A stretch of DNA of 13,910 nucleotides, taken from contig DTSC01000125.1 in assembly GCA_012965625.1 (NCBI GenBank), positions 1-13,910 on the forward strand. The letters run 5' to 3'. Under the pieces are notes generated by a model. It was not told the DNA's origin, did not search any database, and saw only the letters and a program-made list of their open reading frames with translations. Both the position numbers and the translations under genes were made by a program. Of the stretch, positions 1 through 8,095 are shown one piece after another. Position 1 is the first letter of the stretch. Every line of letters begins with the position of its first letter. Origin of the DNA: Flavobacteriales bacterium (GTDB taxonomy: Bacteria; Bacteroidota; Bacteroidia; NORP154).

Positions 1-116
1 AAGTGCTGAAATGGTTTGGAGTGCTTAGGCCAATTGATTTAGATTCATTTTAAAAACAGATTTTCTTTTCTAAAAAGCACTTTATACAAAGAGATACCAG
101 AAATATGGTCTAAGTA

Positions 117-143
117 TTATGACAATTGCCAAGTTTGTCATAA
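117..143. promoter_or_regulatory. Perfect 9-bp inverted repeat upstream of greA
   Basis: TTATGACAA (117-125) and TTGTCATAA (135-143) are exact reverse complements separated by nine bases. No T-run follows, so it does not look like an intrinsic terminator. It lies about 60 bp before the greA start and overlaps the place where a -33 element (TTTG at 134-137) would sit. Size and symmetry fit a dimeric repressor or activator site. The regulator is unknown, and the operator role is inference. Confidence 0.45.
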
Positions 144-161
144 ATTAGATTTTTGAATTTG
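134..161 (+). promoter_or_regulatory. Possible Bacteroidota-type promoter of greA
   Basis: TGAATTTG at 154-161 matches the Bacteroidota -7 consensus TAnnTTTG with one mismatch. A TTTG at 134-137 could act as the -33 element, but the 16-base spacer is shorter than the usual 19-21. Transcription would start near 168, giving a leader of about 35 bases before the GTG at 203. This is a weak call. Confidence 0.3.
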
Positions 162-202
162 GTTTCAACCATAATTATCCAAAATACAAACAATACAATA
201 TC

Positions 203-667
203 GTGGAATATTTTTCAGAAGAAGGGCTGAAAAACCTTTTAGAAGAGCTTAATCAATTGAAAAGCGTTGAGCGTCCTGCAATCTCTAAACAAATTGCTGA
301 AGCAAGGGATAAGGGCGACTTGTCTGAAAATGCAGAATATCATGCTGCCAAAGAAGCACAAGGGCACCTTGAGAGCAAAATTGCCAAGATGGAAGAAGTC
401 GTTGGCAATGCAAGAGTAATTGATGGGTCAAAGCTAGACTCTTCCAAGATCCTAATACTCTCAGTAGTAAAATTAAAAAATATTGCCAACGATGCGGAGA
501 TGACTTATAAGCTGGTTGCGGAAAATGAGGCCAATCTTAAAGAGGGAAAGATCTCTGTTGATTCCCCTATAGGAAAAGGCTTATTAGGAAAAAAGAAAGG
601 TGATATTGCCAAAATCAAAGTGCCAAACGGAGTTATGGAATTTGAGATCATCGATTTCTCCAGGTAA
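203..667 (+). CDS. greA: Transcription elongation factor GreA
   Basis: GreA binds the secondary channel of RNA polymerase and stimulates cleavage of the backtracked transcript, freeing arrested complexes. The 154-residue length fits the family. The N-terminal half (about 1-75) is the antiparallel coiled coil. Its tip motif GDLSENAEYHAAKEAQG starts at residue 38 and carries acidic D39 and E42, equivalent to D41 and E44 of E. coli GreA, which act at the polymerase Mg2+. The C-terminal half is the FKBP-like domain, with the conserved SPIGKGLLGKKKGD stretch around 121-134. The start is a GTG: no in-frame ATG lies nearby, and beginning here gives the family's usual N-terminus (EYFSEEGLKNL). A HIT-family gene follows 11 bases downstream, probably in the same transcript. 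Identification is secure; the exact start is slightly less so. Confidence 0.95.
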   Translation: MEYFSEEGLKNLLEELNQLKSVERPAISKQIAEARDKGDLSENAEYHAAKEAQGHLESKIAKMEEVVGNARVIDGSKLDSSKILILSVVKLKNIANDAEMTYKLVAENEANLKEGKISVDSPIGKGLLGKKKGDIAKIKVPNGVMEFEIIDFSR

Positions 668-678
668 ACCATCCTTAA

Positions 679-1083
679 ATGTCCAGTATTTTCACAAAAA
701 TTGTATATGGCGAGATTCCATGCCATAAAGCTGCAGAAACTGAAAAGCACCTTGCTTTTCTAGATATTAACCCTCTTGCCAAGGGCCATCTTTTGGCTAT
801 CCCCAAAAAGGAGCTTGACTATCTCTTTGATCTTGAGGATGAAGAATATAAGGACTTAATGCTGTTTGCGAAAAGGGTCGCTGTCGCTTTGAAGCAGGTA
901 GTACCATGTGCAAGGATTGGTGTGGCCGTTGTTGGGCTGGAAGTTCCACACGCTCATGTGCATTTGGTTCCCATTAACGGAGTTTATGATATCGATTTTT
1001 CTAAACCAAAGCTTCAGTTTTCCAATGAGGAGTTTGAAGCGCTTGCAAAGGAGATAAACTGCGTTTTCACACAGGATAGTTAG
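679..1083 (+). CDS. HIT-family nucleotide-binding hydrolase
   Basis: This is a small cytoplasmic histidine-triad protein (134 residues, typical length), probably hydrolysing nucleoside phosphoramidates or adenylated compounds such as AMP-lysine. The substrate cannot be read from sequence. The opening SIFTKIVYGEIP and the DINPLAKGHLLAIPK segment (29-43) are typical of the bacterial HinT branch. The triad HAHVHLVP spans 91-98, where H93 should be the nucleophile that takes up the nucleotidyl group. The Zn-binding Cys pair near the N-terminus of some HIT proteins is absent. The gene starts 11 bases after greA, so the two are likely co-transcribed. Its stop codon shares bases with the stop of convergent ruvC (TAG/TAA over 1080-1083), leaving no room for a terminator between them. 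Confidence 0.92.
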   Translation: MSSIFTKIVYGEIPCHKAAETEKHLAFLDINPLAKGHLLAIPKKELDYLFDLEDEEYKDLMLFAKRVAVALKQVVPCARIGVAVVGLEVPHAHVHLVPINGVYDIDFSKPKLQFSNEEFEALAKEINCVFTQDS

Positions 1084-1629
1084 GCTTTTCTATCTGGATT
1101 ATCAGAAAGAAACGCCTTCCAGTTTGTGTATGACTTGCCAGCCGCCTTAGGAGATTTCTGAAAATAATGACATACCGCAGCAGCCAGCCCATCAGATGCA
1201 TCCAGTTGTGTTGGCATTACCTTGATGTTCAATAGCGTTTGAAGCATACTTGCTACCTGCTCCTTGGATGCATTGCCATTCCCTGTTATGGATTGTTTGA
1301 TCTTTTTGGGAGCATATTCAAAGATGGGAATGTTCCTGTAAAGGGCTGCTGCCATAGCCACCCCCTGCGCTCGGCCAAGCTTAAGCATGGATTGAACATT
1401 CTTCCCATAGAATGGCGCTTCAACAGCCAATTCATCAGGTTTGTACTCCTCAATTAACGATAGGGTCTTCTCAAAGATACGTTTGAGCTTATCAGGATGG
1501 CTATTCAACTTGCTCAGCAATAATACGTCCAGTTAGCTGCATCTCTTGCCCTTTTACGTGAATTAATCCGTAACCCATTATGGTAGTACCCGGATCAATA
1601 CCAAGAATAATTCTGTCTTCTGAAGTCAA
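1080..1629 (-). pseudogene. ruvC: Holliday junction resolvase RuvC, split by a frameshift
   Basis: RuvC cuts Holliday junctions with RuvAB during recombination repair. The gene is in two frames here. The 5' piece (1629 down to 1501) opens right after the TPR gene's stop and encodes RIILGIDPGTT; D12 is the first catalytic aspartate (E. coli D7). It hits TAG at 1501-1503. The 3' piece (stop at 1080) carries the remaining active site: E in ELAVEAPF and both Asp of LDASDG. It also has KNVQSMLKLGRAQG and ITGNGNASKEQVA. Dropping one base near 1533 joins them as EMQL-LDVLLLSK, giving 182 residues, the normal family length. The only in-frame start is TTG at 1629. A 146-residue product from TTG at 1520 would lack the first Asp and should be inactive. 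Mutation and sequence error cannot be told apart here. Confidence 0.85.
1501..1535 (-). other. Frameshift interval in ruvC
   Basis: The downstream frame is closed by TAA at 1533-1535 and the upstream frame by TAG at 1501-1503, so the shift must lie between them. Similarity to other RuvC proteins (LDVLLLSK in the downstream frame) places it at the 5' edge, around the CTAACTGG sequence at about 1529-1536. One extra base, or two missing bases, would explain it. There is no homopolymer and no recognisable slippery site. Confidence 0.75.
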
Positions 1630-1653
1630 AAGGTTTGTGTAGTAATATAAGCT

Positions 1654-2808
1654 TTATTGCATTGCATCTAATTTGGCCTTCATCTCTTTATACTTTTCAT
1701 CATTCCCTGTACGGGCATAAAGCCGGGCCAACCTGGTAAGTACATCAGTATCTTTAGCATCAATTTCATGTGCAATTTCAAAATATGGTAGGGCCAATTT
1801 AAATTGTTCTTCTGCCTTAGTTTTCTCTTTGGTATACAGGTCATTATTCTTAATCTCCTTTGCTTTATTCATAATTTCAGCCCCCATATTAAAGTATATT
1901 GCACCAAGATAATAATGTGCCATGAAATGAGCTGGGTTTAATTCAATGGTTTCCTTATAATCCTTTAAGGCCTCCTCAATATTGCCCTTCTTTTCATGCA
2001 AGATCCCACGAACAAAATATAAGGTGCTGTTGCCATCATCATATCCTATGTCATCATTTAGCTTATTCAACAGCTCATCTGATTTCCCAGCCTTTATGGA
2101 GAGGCTCACCTGCTGCAAGATCAGGCCCTTGTCATCATAAAAACGATCTCGGCCTTTTCCTAAAGTGCTAAGAGCTGAAGCTGTATCTTTTTCTTCCAAT
2201 TGCAAGGCACTCATATAAATATAAATGTTAGGATCATTGTAATTCATATCAATTAACTTTTGGAGGTACTCCTTAGACTTTGCTTGATCATTGGCCCCAA
2301 AAGCAGCGTAATAAAGATTCAGATATATGGTTTTTTCTGAAACATTATTTCTTGCAAGGTCTTTGTTTTTATCATAATCTAAACATTTTAAAACAAGACT
2401 ATACAGCATGTTTGCCCTTTCATAATTCTTCTCTTTATAACTATTAATGCCAGCAATGAAGCAACCAATAGCGGCATTCATCAAATACACACTGGAAGAA
2501 TCCTTGTACATTTTTCGTTCGTCAACATCAATGCACGTAGTTAAACTAACGACAGATTTTTCAATTGCCTCCGGATCCAGCTTGGAATTATCGGCATTAT
2601 AAATAGCCAGATAAATCCGGCCACGATAATACCACATCTTTGGATCATTGGCTGTTTTTACATGTTTCGCTGCCAGGTCAATATACTTTTTGGCTTCCGC
2701 ATATTCCTTATATTTAAAAGAATTGGCAGCACTCTGAACATTGTTTTTTTGTGCAAAACCAAGACCACTTAGCAGCACAAGAATCATAATTATATTAACT
2801 CTAACCAT
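1654..2808 (-). CDS. Exported tetratricopeptide-repeat protein
   Basis: This 384-residue protein has an N-terminal hydrophobic signal (about 3-18, ending SGLGFAQ), consistent with Sec export and cleavage after the Ala of FAQ. It is therefore probably periplasmic. The rest is helical and TPR-like. The clearest repeat is about 261-294 (STLYFVRGILHEKKG... ending IELNP), followed by another from 295 interrupted by a charged insertion (about 312-333), and a last one at about 354-384. Earlier parts (28-60, 128-145, 160-190) look like degenerate repeats. TPR domains are protein-binding scaffolds, and no enzymatic motif is seen. It starts 22 bases after the M16 peptidase gene and ends 24 bases before the inferred ruvC start, suggesting one leftward transcript. 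A partner role with the peptidase is inference. Confidence 0.85.
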   Translation of the reverse strand: MVRVNIIMILVLLSGLGFAQKNNVQSAANSFKYKEYAEAKKYIDLAAKHVKTANDPKMWYYRGRIYLAIYNADNSKLDPEAIEKSVVSLTTCIDVDERKMYKDSSSVYLMNAAIGCFIAGINSYKEKNYERANMLYSLVLKCLDYDKNKDLARNNVSEKTIYLNLYYAAFGANDQAKSKEYLQKLIDMNYNDPNIYIYMSALQLEEKDTASALSTLGKGRDRFYDDKGLILQQVSLSIKAGKSDELLNKLNDDIGYDDGNSTLYFVRGILHEKKGNIEEALKDYKETIELNPAHFMAHYYLGAIYFNMGAEIMNKAKEIKNNDLYTKEKTKAEEQFKLALPYFEIAHEIDAKDTDVLTRLARLYARTGNDEKYKEMKAKLDAMQ

Positions 2809-2830
2809 TGTATTTCAGAATTTATTTTGC

Positions 2831-5676
2831 CTATTCCCCCTCTTTGTCCAATTCCTTCACCTTGCCATAACCAAGCTTCTCAAGGTCCTCTTTAATCAGG
2901 TACTTATTTCCAACGACCAATATGATCATGTTATCTGGCTTTAGCTGCGTTTTTGCCAAGGCATTTATCTCCTCCTTCGTAATATTGTTCACAATATTTT
3001 CTTGTTGGGCTTTATAGTCATCTGGCAAGTCTTTCTCTACTATATTACCTAGGTAATTAGCTTTATCCCACAAGGTCTCATAATTCAGCACATCCTTTTG
3101 AAGCATATTGCTTTTAGTATGAGCTAGCTCTTCATCAGTAATGCCACCAGCATGATAACTTTTAATCTCTTTTATAAATTCTATAATCGTGCTATCAGTG
3201 ACATTGGCTTTCACCGTTGCACTGGCAGCAAACGGGCCGGGATAATCAGAGCCGGAAAACCACGACCTGGCACCATAGGTATAGCCCTTGTCCTCTCTCA
3301 GGTTCATGTTAATCCGGCTGGAGAATGCTCCACCCAATGGGAAATTCATGATATTGGACTTGAAGAACTTACCCGTTGCATCATATTTATCTGACAAATA
3401 CCCTATCCGGATCTGTGATGCAGTAGTTTTAAAGTCTGACTGGTGCACAAGATATATTTGAGTTTTGTCATAAGTTGGAAATCCTGAAATTTCCGGAAGC
3501 TTAGCCCCCCTTGTTTTCCATTTTGATAAAAAATCCAGTTTTGGCAAAACCTCCTCTTTGGTTATATCCCCAACAACCACAACACTTGTTAATGAAGGTT
3601 CATAATATTTGTCGTAATATGCTTTAGCATCAGAAACCTTTAGCTTATACACATCATTGTACGTTCCGGTATAATGAACACCAAGTACTGACTCTCCGTA
3701 AATAAGCTTATTAAAAACCTTGCTGGCAGTAACTGTTTTTTGACCCTCTTAAAATCTTCTTCTCTAAAACCAGGGTTGAATAACTTTTCCTCTAAGATCT
3801 TTAGAGTTGCATCCAGGTTTGCTGGCAATGTCGAAACATAAATGCCTGAACTAGCTCTTGAAGAACTAAAAGAAATAGAGCTTCCCAAATCTTCCAGCTG
3901 GGCACTGATCTCTTCTGTCGTAAAATTCGCAGTTCCTTCATCCAACATGGCAGCACATAAAACTGCAGTACCAGTTTCGCCTTTGCCAAGTTCCATAAGA
4001 TGTCCCCCCTCAATATTAATAAGGACAATAACCTTTGGAACTTCTTTTGATTCAGCACCGATAATTTCAATACCATTGTCAAGTTTTGTGCGATAAAAAT
4101 CAGGAATCACTGCTATCTTTGAATCTTTCTGAGCAGGTTTCTCCGAACGATCAAAATTATCCTCAGGCTTAGTATAGGATAATCCTGCGTACCCAGGCTC
4201 AGGTCCTATCTTGAGTTCTGCATTGGGGTTATAGCTCTCTTTCTTAAACTTTTTTCTATCCTCATTAGCTGGCAAGGGCCAAATATTAACAAAAACTGCA
4301 TTCCTCCCTTTTATATACCTGGTAAATACTCTGACCAGATCTTCTTTCGTAACTTTATTATATCTGTCAATCTCATTCTGAAGATTATAGGGCTTGCCTA
4401 ACAGCATATATGACTCACTTAACATAGAGATCTTCCCAAAAACACTTCCCATCTGGTTTAACAGGCTTGAATAGGTTTTCGCCTTTGCTCGTTCCAATTC
4501 TTTCTCTGTAATTCCTGTTTTTTCAAATTCTTCCAATGTTTTACGTATTTGATCTTCTGTGTCATTAAAACTAACAGGTGTTCCATCTTTTAGCATAGGA
4601 TATGCTAATACTAAAATGGTAAACTCCCCTGCTAATTCACTGGTATTATTATACACAACAGATTCAACTGCTCGTTCGGACTTAACAAAATTCTTATAAA
4701 ATATGGAGTTGTTCCCATCACCCATTATGTCCGCAAGCAGATCCAATGCCGCCTCATCTCTGTGAAATCTCGGCACAGAAGGAAATACCATCTGCGTCCA
4801 TGGAAAAAAGACATCATCCTTGCTATTTGAATACTTGTCATCTGGGACGACAGGCAATGGAATCCTTTGTTTCTTAACCTCGCTACCGCGTGGAATTGGC
4901 CCGTAATATTTCATCGCCATATCCAAAACCTCCTTTGGATTAATATCCCCTCCTACGCTTAAAATGGCATTATTAGGCCCATACCAACGCATAAAAAAAT
5001 TCTTCAGGTCGTTTACATCAGCACGATCTAGGTCATCCACATATCCAATAACCGGCCAGCTATATGGATGCCCAGGAGGATATAAGTTCTGACCCAATAG
5101 CTCTCCACTTAAGCCATATGGCTGGTTAATCTGGTTTTGGGCTTTTTCATTTTTAACAGTCTTTCTCTGGATCTCAAATTTATCCTGCGTCACCGCGTCT
5201 ATAAGAAAACCCATCCTGTCTGCTTCCAACCAAAGTGCCGTCTCCAAATTATTGCTGGGAACCGTATTGAAATATACAGTGTTATCATTGGTCGTATAAC
5301 CATTCATTTGCCCACCAGCACTGGAAATGATCTTAAAATGTTCATCATCCCCAACATTATCAGAACCCTGGAACATCATATGCTCAAAGAAATGAGCAAA
5401 TCCGGATTTTCCCGCAGTTTCTCTTCCTGAACCTACATGATATCGCACCTCAACATGTACCAATGGGTCAGAATGGTCCTCATGCAGAATAATTGTTAAA
5501 CCATTTGGGAGCTGCCATTTTTCGTAAGGGATAATCATTTCTCCCTCTTTTGCCTCAACTTTTTCAAGCAATTTAGGATGTGGGATGAAAGTAGTTACAT
5601 TTTCAATGTCTGAGACTTGCCCAAATCCTCTCAATGAGGACATAATAATGAGCGACATGAATATTATTCTTTTCAT
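2831..5676 (-). pseudogene. Two-domain M16 (pitrilysin/insulinase-type) zinc peptidase, split by a frameshift
   Basis: The rejoined protein is 948 residues, as expected for a two-domain M16 peptidase. A signal peptide covers about 1-20 (MKRIIFMSLIIMSSLRGFGQ), so it acts in the periplasm. The first M16 domain has the inverted zinc motif HFFEH at 95-99 (H95 and H99 ligands, E98 the base); E177 is the likely third ligand. The second domain (from about residue 545) lacks HxxEH, but carries the R...Y pair (LREDKGYTYGA, about R794 and Y801) that M16 enzymes need for substrate binding. The first piece runs off frame after K647 at an A6 run (T6 at 3736-3741) and stops at 3640 after 31 unrelated residues. 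The second is in the -1 frame and continues KKTVTASKVFNKLIYGE. Adding one A restores everything. ATG 5676 is chosen because the upstream ATG (5733) precedes the signal peptide and lies in the promoter. Confidence 0.88.
3736..3741 (-). other. A6 homopolymer at the M16 frameshift
   Basis: On the coding strand the sequence reads GTC AAA AAA CAG in the upstream frame. The downstream domain is in the -1 frame (AAA ACA GTT ACT). The downstream frame is closed by TAA at 3749-3751, so the shift lies 3' of that, and protein continuity puts it at the A6 run. A7 in the true sequence would join the frames. A GAGGG lies just before the run and a 12-bp palindrome AATAAGCTTATT about 20 bases after it. Confidence 0.7.
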
Positions 5677-5730
5677 AATAATTTGATGGTTTAATAAAGA
5701 TTTAATTCGATGCAATTTTGAGATGAACGG

Positions 5731-5738
5731 CAAATTTA
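5731..5738 (-). promoter_or_regulatory. Promoter -7 box of the M16-TPR-ruvC cluster
   Basis: On the minus strand this reads TAAATTTG, a full match to the Bacteroidota -7 consensus TAnnTTTG. It lies 55 bases before the ATG at 5676. No good TTTG is seen at the expected -33 position. The match supports the start at 5676, since the longer reading frame from 5733 would begin inside the promoter. Confidence 0.5.
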
Positions 5739-5765
5739 ATTATTTTACCATAAATCTATTGGGTT

Positions 5766-5802
5766 TTTGCGTAATTCGCATTTTAAAAAACGCTTAACCT
5801 TG
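5766..5802 (+). promoter_or_regulatory. Possible promoter of the membrane protein/glycosyltransferase genes
   Basis: TAACCTTG at 5795-5802 matches TAnnTTTG with one mismatch and lies 17 bases before the ATG at 5820. TTTG at 5766-5769 is a candidate -33 element, but its 25-base spacer is longer than the usual 19-21. This promoter and the minus-strand one would share the 143-bp divergent region 5677-5819. Confidence 0.35.
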
Positions 5803-5819
5803 TAGCCTAAACAAAAAAC

Positions 5820-6896
5820 ATGCCTATAAATACCTTAAGAAAGATCGACCTGAAGATTATCAGGCAACAAGACCAATATTGGTTTATCTCCCTTCTTATT
5901 AAATTAAGTATCGTAATTGCCGCTTTTGGGTTCATCTATAAAGAGATTATATACAATAAAGATCTCAGTTTGATCTCCAGCTTTGTTCATCAAATATTTG
6001 TAGCACCCACTGATTATTTTTTGCTATTTATTGTTGTTTTGATGATGTTCGTAAACTGGACAATAGAATCGTTAAAATGGCGATTTATAATAAGGAAAAT
6101 AGAGGCCATCAGAATTACTACTGCACTAAAAGCAATCTTTTCAGGCACCAGCGTAAGTGTATTTACTCCTAATAGAGTTGGTGAATTTGGCGGACGAATT
6201 TTCTATCTCAATAAATCTGATAGAATCCAAGGTGTATTTATTACTTTGCTCGGTAGTGTAAGCCAGCTAGTGGTGACCATTATAGCCGGCTCCTTGGGTT
6301 TTTTGGCGTTCCCATTTCTTTATCAATCAGCAAGCATAAACTTAATCCTGCTTTACTCGTTATTTGGGATTATTGGAATACTAATCACATTAACATTAGT
6401 CTTTTATTTTAACATCTCAATTTTAACAAGGTTTGGAAAGAAGACGCTAGACCTCTTAGCCTATTCTATTAGAAACAAGTTATTTAAGAAACTAAAGAAC
6501 TATGCAGCAGTATTCACACTGTATTCTGGCCAAGAATTAGGTATAGTGTTAGGGTACAGCATGCTGAGATATGTTGTTTTTTCCACACAATTTTTTCTTC
6601 TTCTCATCCTGTTTGATGTATCTCCACCCTTTCTGGGAGGCATGGCCCTAATAACCATCACCTTTTTCACCATGACCATAATCCCAACCATTGCCTTAAC
6701 AGAACTTGGAGTCAGGGGATCAGTCGCATTATATTTTATTGGACTCATTAGCAGTAATGACATTGGCATTGTAACGGCAAGTTTTACACTTTGGTTCATC
6801 AACCTGGCAATTCCAGCAATAATTGGCTCCGCATTTGTTTTGAGAATGGATGTTTTCAAACCCCGGGAGCAAAAACCCCATAAAACGCTTTCCTGA
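5820..6896 (+). CDS. YbhN/LPG_synthase_TM-type integral membrane protein (flippase-like)
   Basis: This is a 358-residue inner-membrane protein with about eight hydrophobic segments (roughly 22-40, 65-80, 140-166, 174-198, 248-266, 272-293, 300-311 and 318-341). It has the family hallmark FTPNRVGEFGGR (115-126) after a short amphipathic stretch, and ELGVRG (295-300) near the end. These match the UPF0104/YbhN superfamily, which includes the membrane half of lysyl-phosphatidylglycerol synthase/flippase MprF and many uncharacterised transporters of lipid-linked molecules. The soluble aminoacyl-transferase domain of MprF is absent, so lysyl-PG synthesis is unlikely. Only two bases separate its stop from the next gene, a glycosyltransferase, so the two are almost surely co-translated. 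A role moving or holding a lipid that the glycosyltransferase modifies is inference. Confidence 0.82.
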   Translation: MPINTLRKIDLKIIRQQDQYWFISLLIKLSIVIAAFGFIYKEIIYNKDLSLISSFVHQIFVAPTDYFLLFIVVLMMFVNWTIESLKWRFIIRKIEAIRITTALKAIFSGTSVSVFTPNRVGEFGGRIFYLNKSDRIQGVFITLLGSVSQLVVTIIAGSLGFLAFPFLYQSASINLILLYSLFGIIGILITLTLVFYFNISILTRFGKKTLDLLAYSIRNKLFKKLKNYAAVFTLYSGQELGIVLGYSMLRYVVFSTQFFLLLILFDVSPPFLGGMALITITFFTMTIIPTIALTELGVRGSVALYFIGLISSNDIGIVTASFTLWFINLAIPAIIGSAFVLRMDVFKPREQKPHKTLS

Positions 6897-6898
6897 AA

Positions 6899-8053
6899 AT
6901 GACTTTCCTGCTGATAATATACACGATTGCTGCTTCCGCCCTTTTTTTGTACTCAATTGTAATGATACGCTACACAATTTCCTGGAAGAACTTAGCTGTA
7001 TATAAAAACAATTCAGCCATGCAGCCAAGCACATACATAAGCATTATCATTCCAGTCCGAAATGAAGAAAAACATCTTGAAGATTGTCTCAATAGCTTAA
7101 GAAGCCAGGATTATCCTTCAAGATTATTTGAAATCCTTGTGATAAATGACAATTCTACTGACCAATCAGCTTTATTGTCGGATAGATTTTTCAAGAAAAA
7201 CCCTTCAATATCCGGAAGATTAATTAACCTCAAGGAAGATGGTGGTGGACATGGCAAAAAAATTGCTATTACAAAAGGTGTTCAAAATGCAAATGGGAAG
7301 TTAATTATTACAACAGATGCAGATTGTACGGCTAATAAATTATGGATACGAACAATTGCTGAATTTTATGAAGAAAATGGGCCTAAACTAATTGCTGGCC
7401 CTGTGTTGCTTAAAGGTTTCAAATCAATTTTCCAGAAGATCATGGAATTGGAATTTATAGGTTTGATGGCAGCCACGGCGTCAGCAATCAACCAGTCAAA
7501 GCCTATCATGTGCAATGGCGCAAACCTTGCCTTTGAAAAAGAGGCCTTTATAGATGTTGGGGGTTATCATGGAAATGACAACATCTTATCGGGAGACGAT
7601 GTGTTCCTTTTAGTAAAAATCCACCAAGCATTTCCGGGCAAGATCCTGTTCTTGAAATCAAAAAATGGACTTGTCCATACCTCAAACAATCCAGGGTTAA
7701 GTGATTTTGTTGCTCAACGTTCCAGATGGGTTTCAAAAGTTAGAATGATCTCAGATTCCAATACATTATTCGTTGCTTTTGTTATTTATTTATGCAACTT
7801 TATGGTTCTGTTTAACATGATTACCTGGTTAATCAACCCCAATTATAATGGGACTTTTTTATTCATTATATTTGGCATCAAGTGTATAATTGACTATTTG
7901 TTTTTGAATTTAGCATCCCGTTATTTTGAGAAAGGAAATCTGATGCGTTATTTTATACCTGCAGAGTTTCTTAATTTGTTCTATGTAACTTTTATAGGGA
8001 TCTTTGGAAATTTAGCAACGAATAAATGGAAAGAAAGGAATGTTCTCCAATAA
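6899..8053 (+). CDS. Membrane-anchored family 2 glycosyltransferase
   Basis: This is a processive-type GT2 of 384 residues. One N-terminal transmembrane helix (about 2-23) is followed by a cytoplasmic GT-A domain: IPVRNEE (51-57), NDNSTD (83-88), the metal-binding DxD in TDADC (D140, D142), GDDVF (232-236) as the catalytic-base region, and QRSRW (273-277), the QxxRW motif of this class. Two or three hydrophobic segments follow (about 289-311, 317-338 and 352-370), ending in a basic tail. Such enzymes transfer sugars from nucleotide sugars to a lipid or growing glycan at the inner membrane; donor and acceptor cannot be read here. It starts two bases after the flippase-like gene and precedes an ABC permease gene by 42 bases. 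Closest functional types are glucosaminyl- or glucosyltransferases making glycolipids or polysaccharide. Confidence 0.88.
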   Translation: MTFLLIIYTIAASALFLYSIVMIRYTISWKNLAVYKNNSAMQPSTYISIIIPVRNEEKHLEDCLNSLRSQDYPSRLFEILVINDNSTDQSALLSDRFFKKNPSISGRLINLKEDGGGHGKKIAITKGVQNANGKLIITTDADCTANKLWIRTIAEFYEENGPKLIAGPVLLKGFKSIFQKIMELEFIGLMAATASAINQSKPIMCNGANLAFEKEAFIDVGGYHGNDNILSGDDVFLLVKIHQAFPGKILFLKSKNGLVHTSNNPGLSDFVAQRSRWVSKVRMISDSNTLFVAFVIYLCNFMVLFNMITWLINPNYNGTFLFIIFGIKCIIDYLFLNLASRYFEKGNLMRYFIPAEFLNLFYVTFIGIFGNLATNKWKERNVLQ

Positions 8054-8095
8054 ACACCAGGGGAGGAACCAAAGGTTAAGGATTGCTATAATCAA

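Noticed and set aside
3..53. Possible C-terminal tail of a rightward gene (frame VLKWFGVLRPIDLDSF then stop)
   Set aside because: Only 16 codons are visible and I recognise no family. An open frame of this length is common by chance, so it is not listed as a gene.
1..82. AAGTGCT (1-7) and AGCACTT (76-82) as an inverted repeat
   Set aside because: Seven bases with a 68-base gap in AT-rich DNA is not convincing as a functional structure.
1239..1457. Plus-strand frame opposite ruvC
   Set aside because: It is the shadow of the conserved ruvC 3' piece, with no family signature of its own.
1501..1535. Programmed +1 frameshifting in ruvC
   Set aside because: No stop-codon RF2-type site, rare-codon pause or slippery run is present (CTA ACT GGA). 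An indel is simpler.
3801..4096. Frames on both strands inside the M16 gene
   Set aside because: The M16 frame here is well conserved (second M16 domain), so the others are shadows.
5677..5733. Longer M16 start at the ATG at 5733
   Set aside because: It would put 19 polar and basic residues before a clean signal peptide, and it lies within the TAAATTTG promoter box. The ATG at 5676 fits much better.
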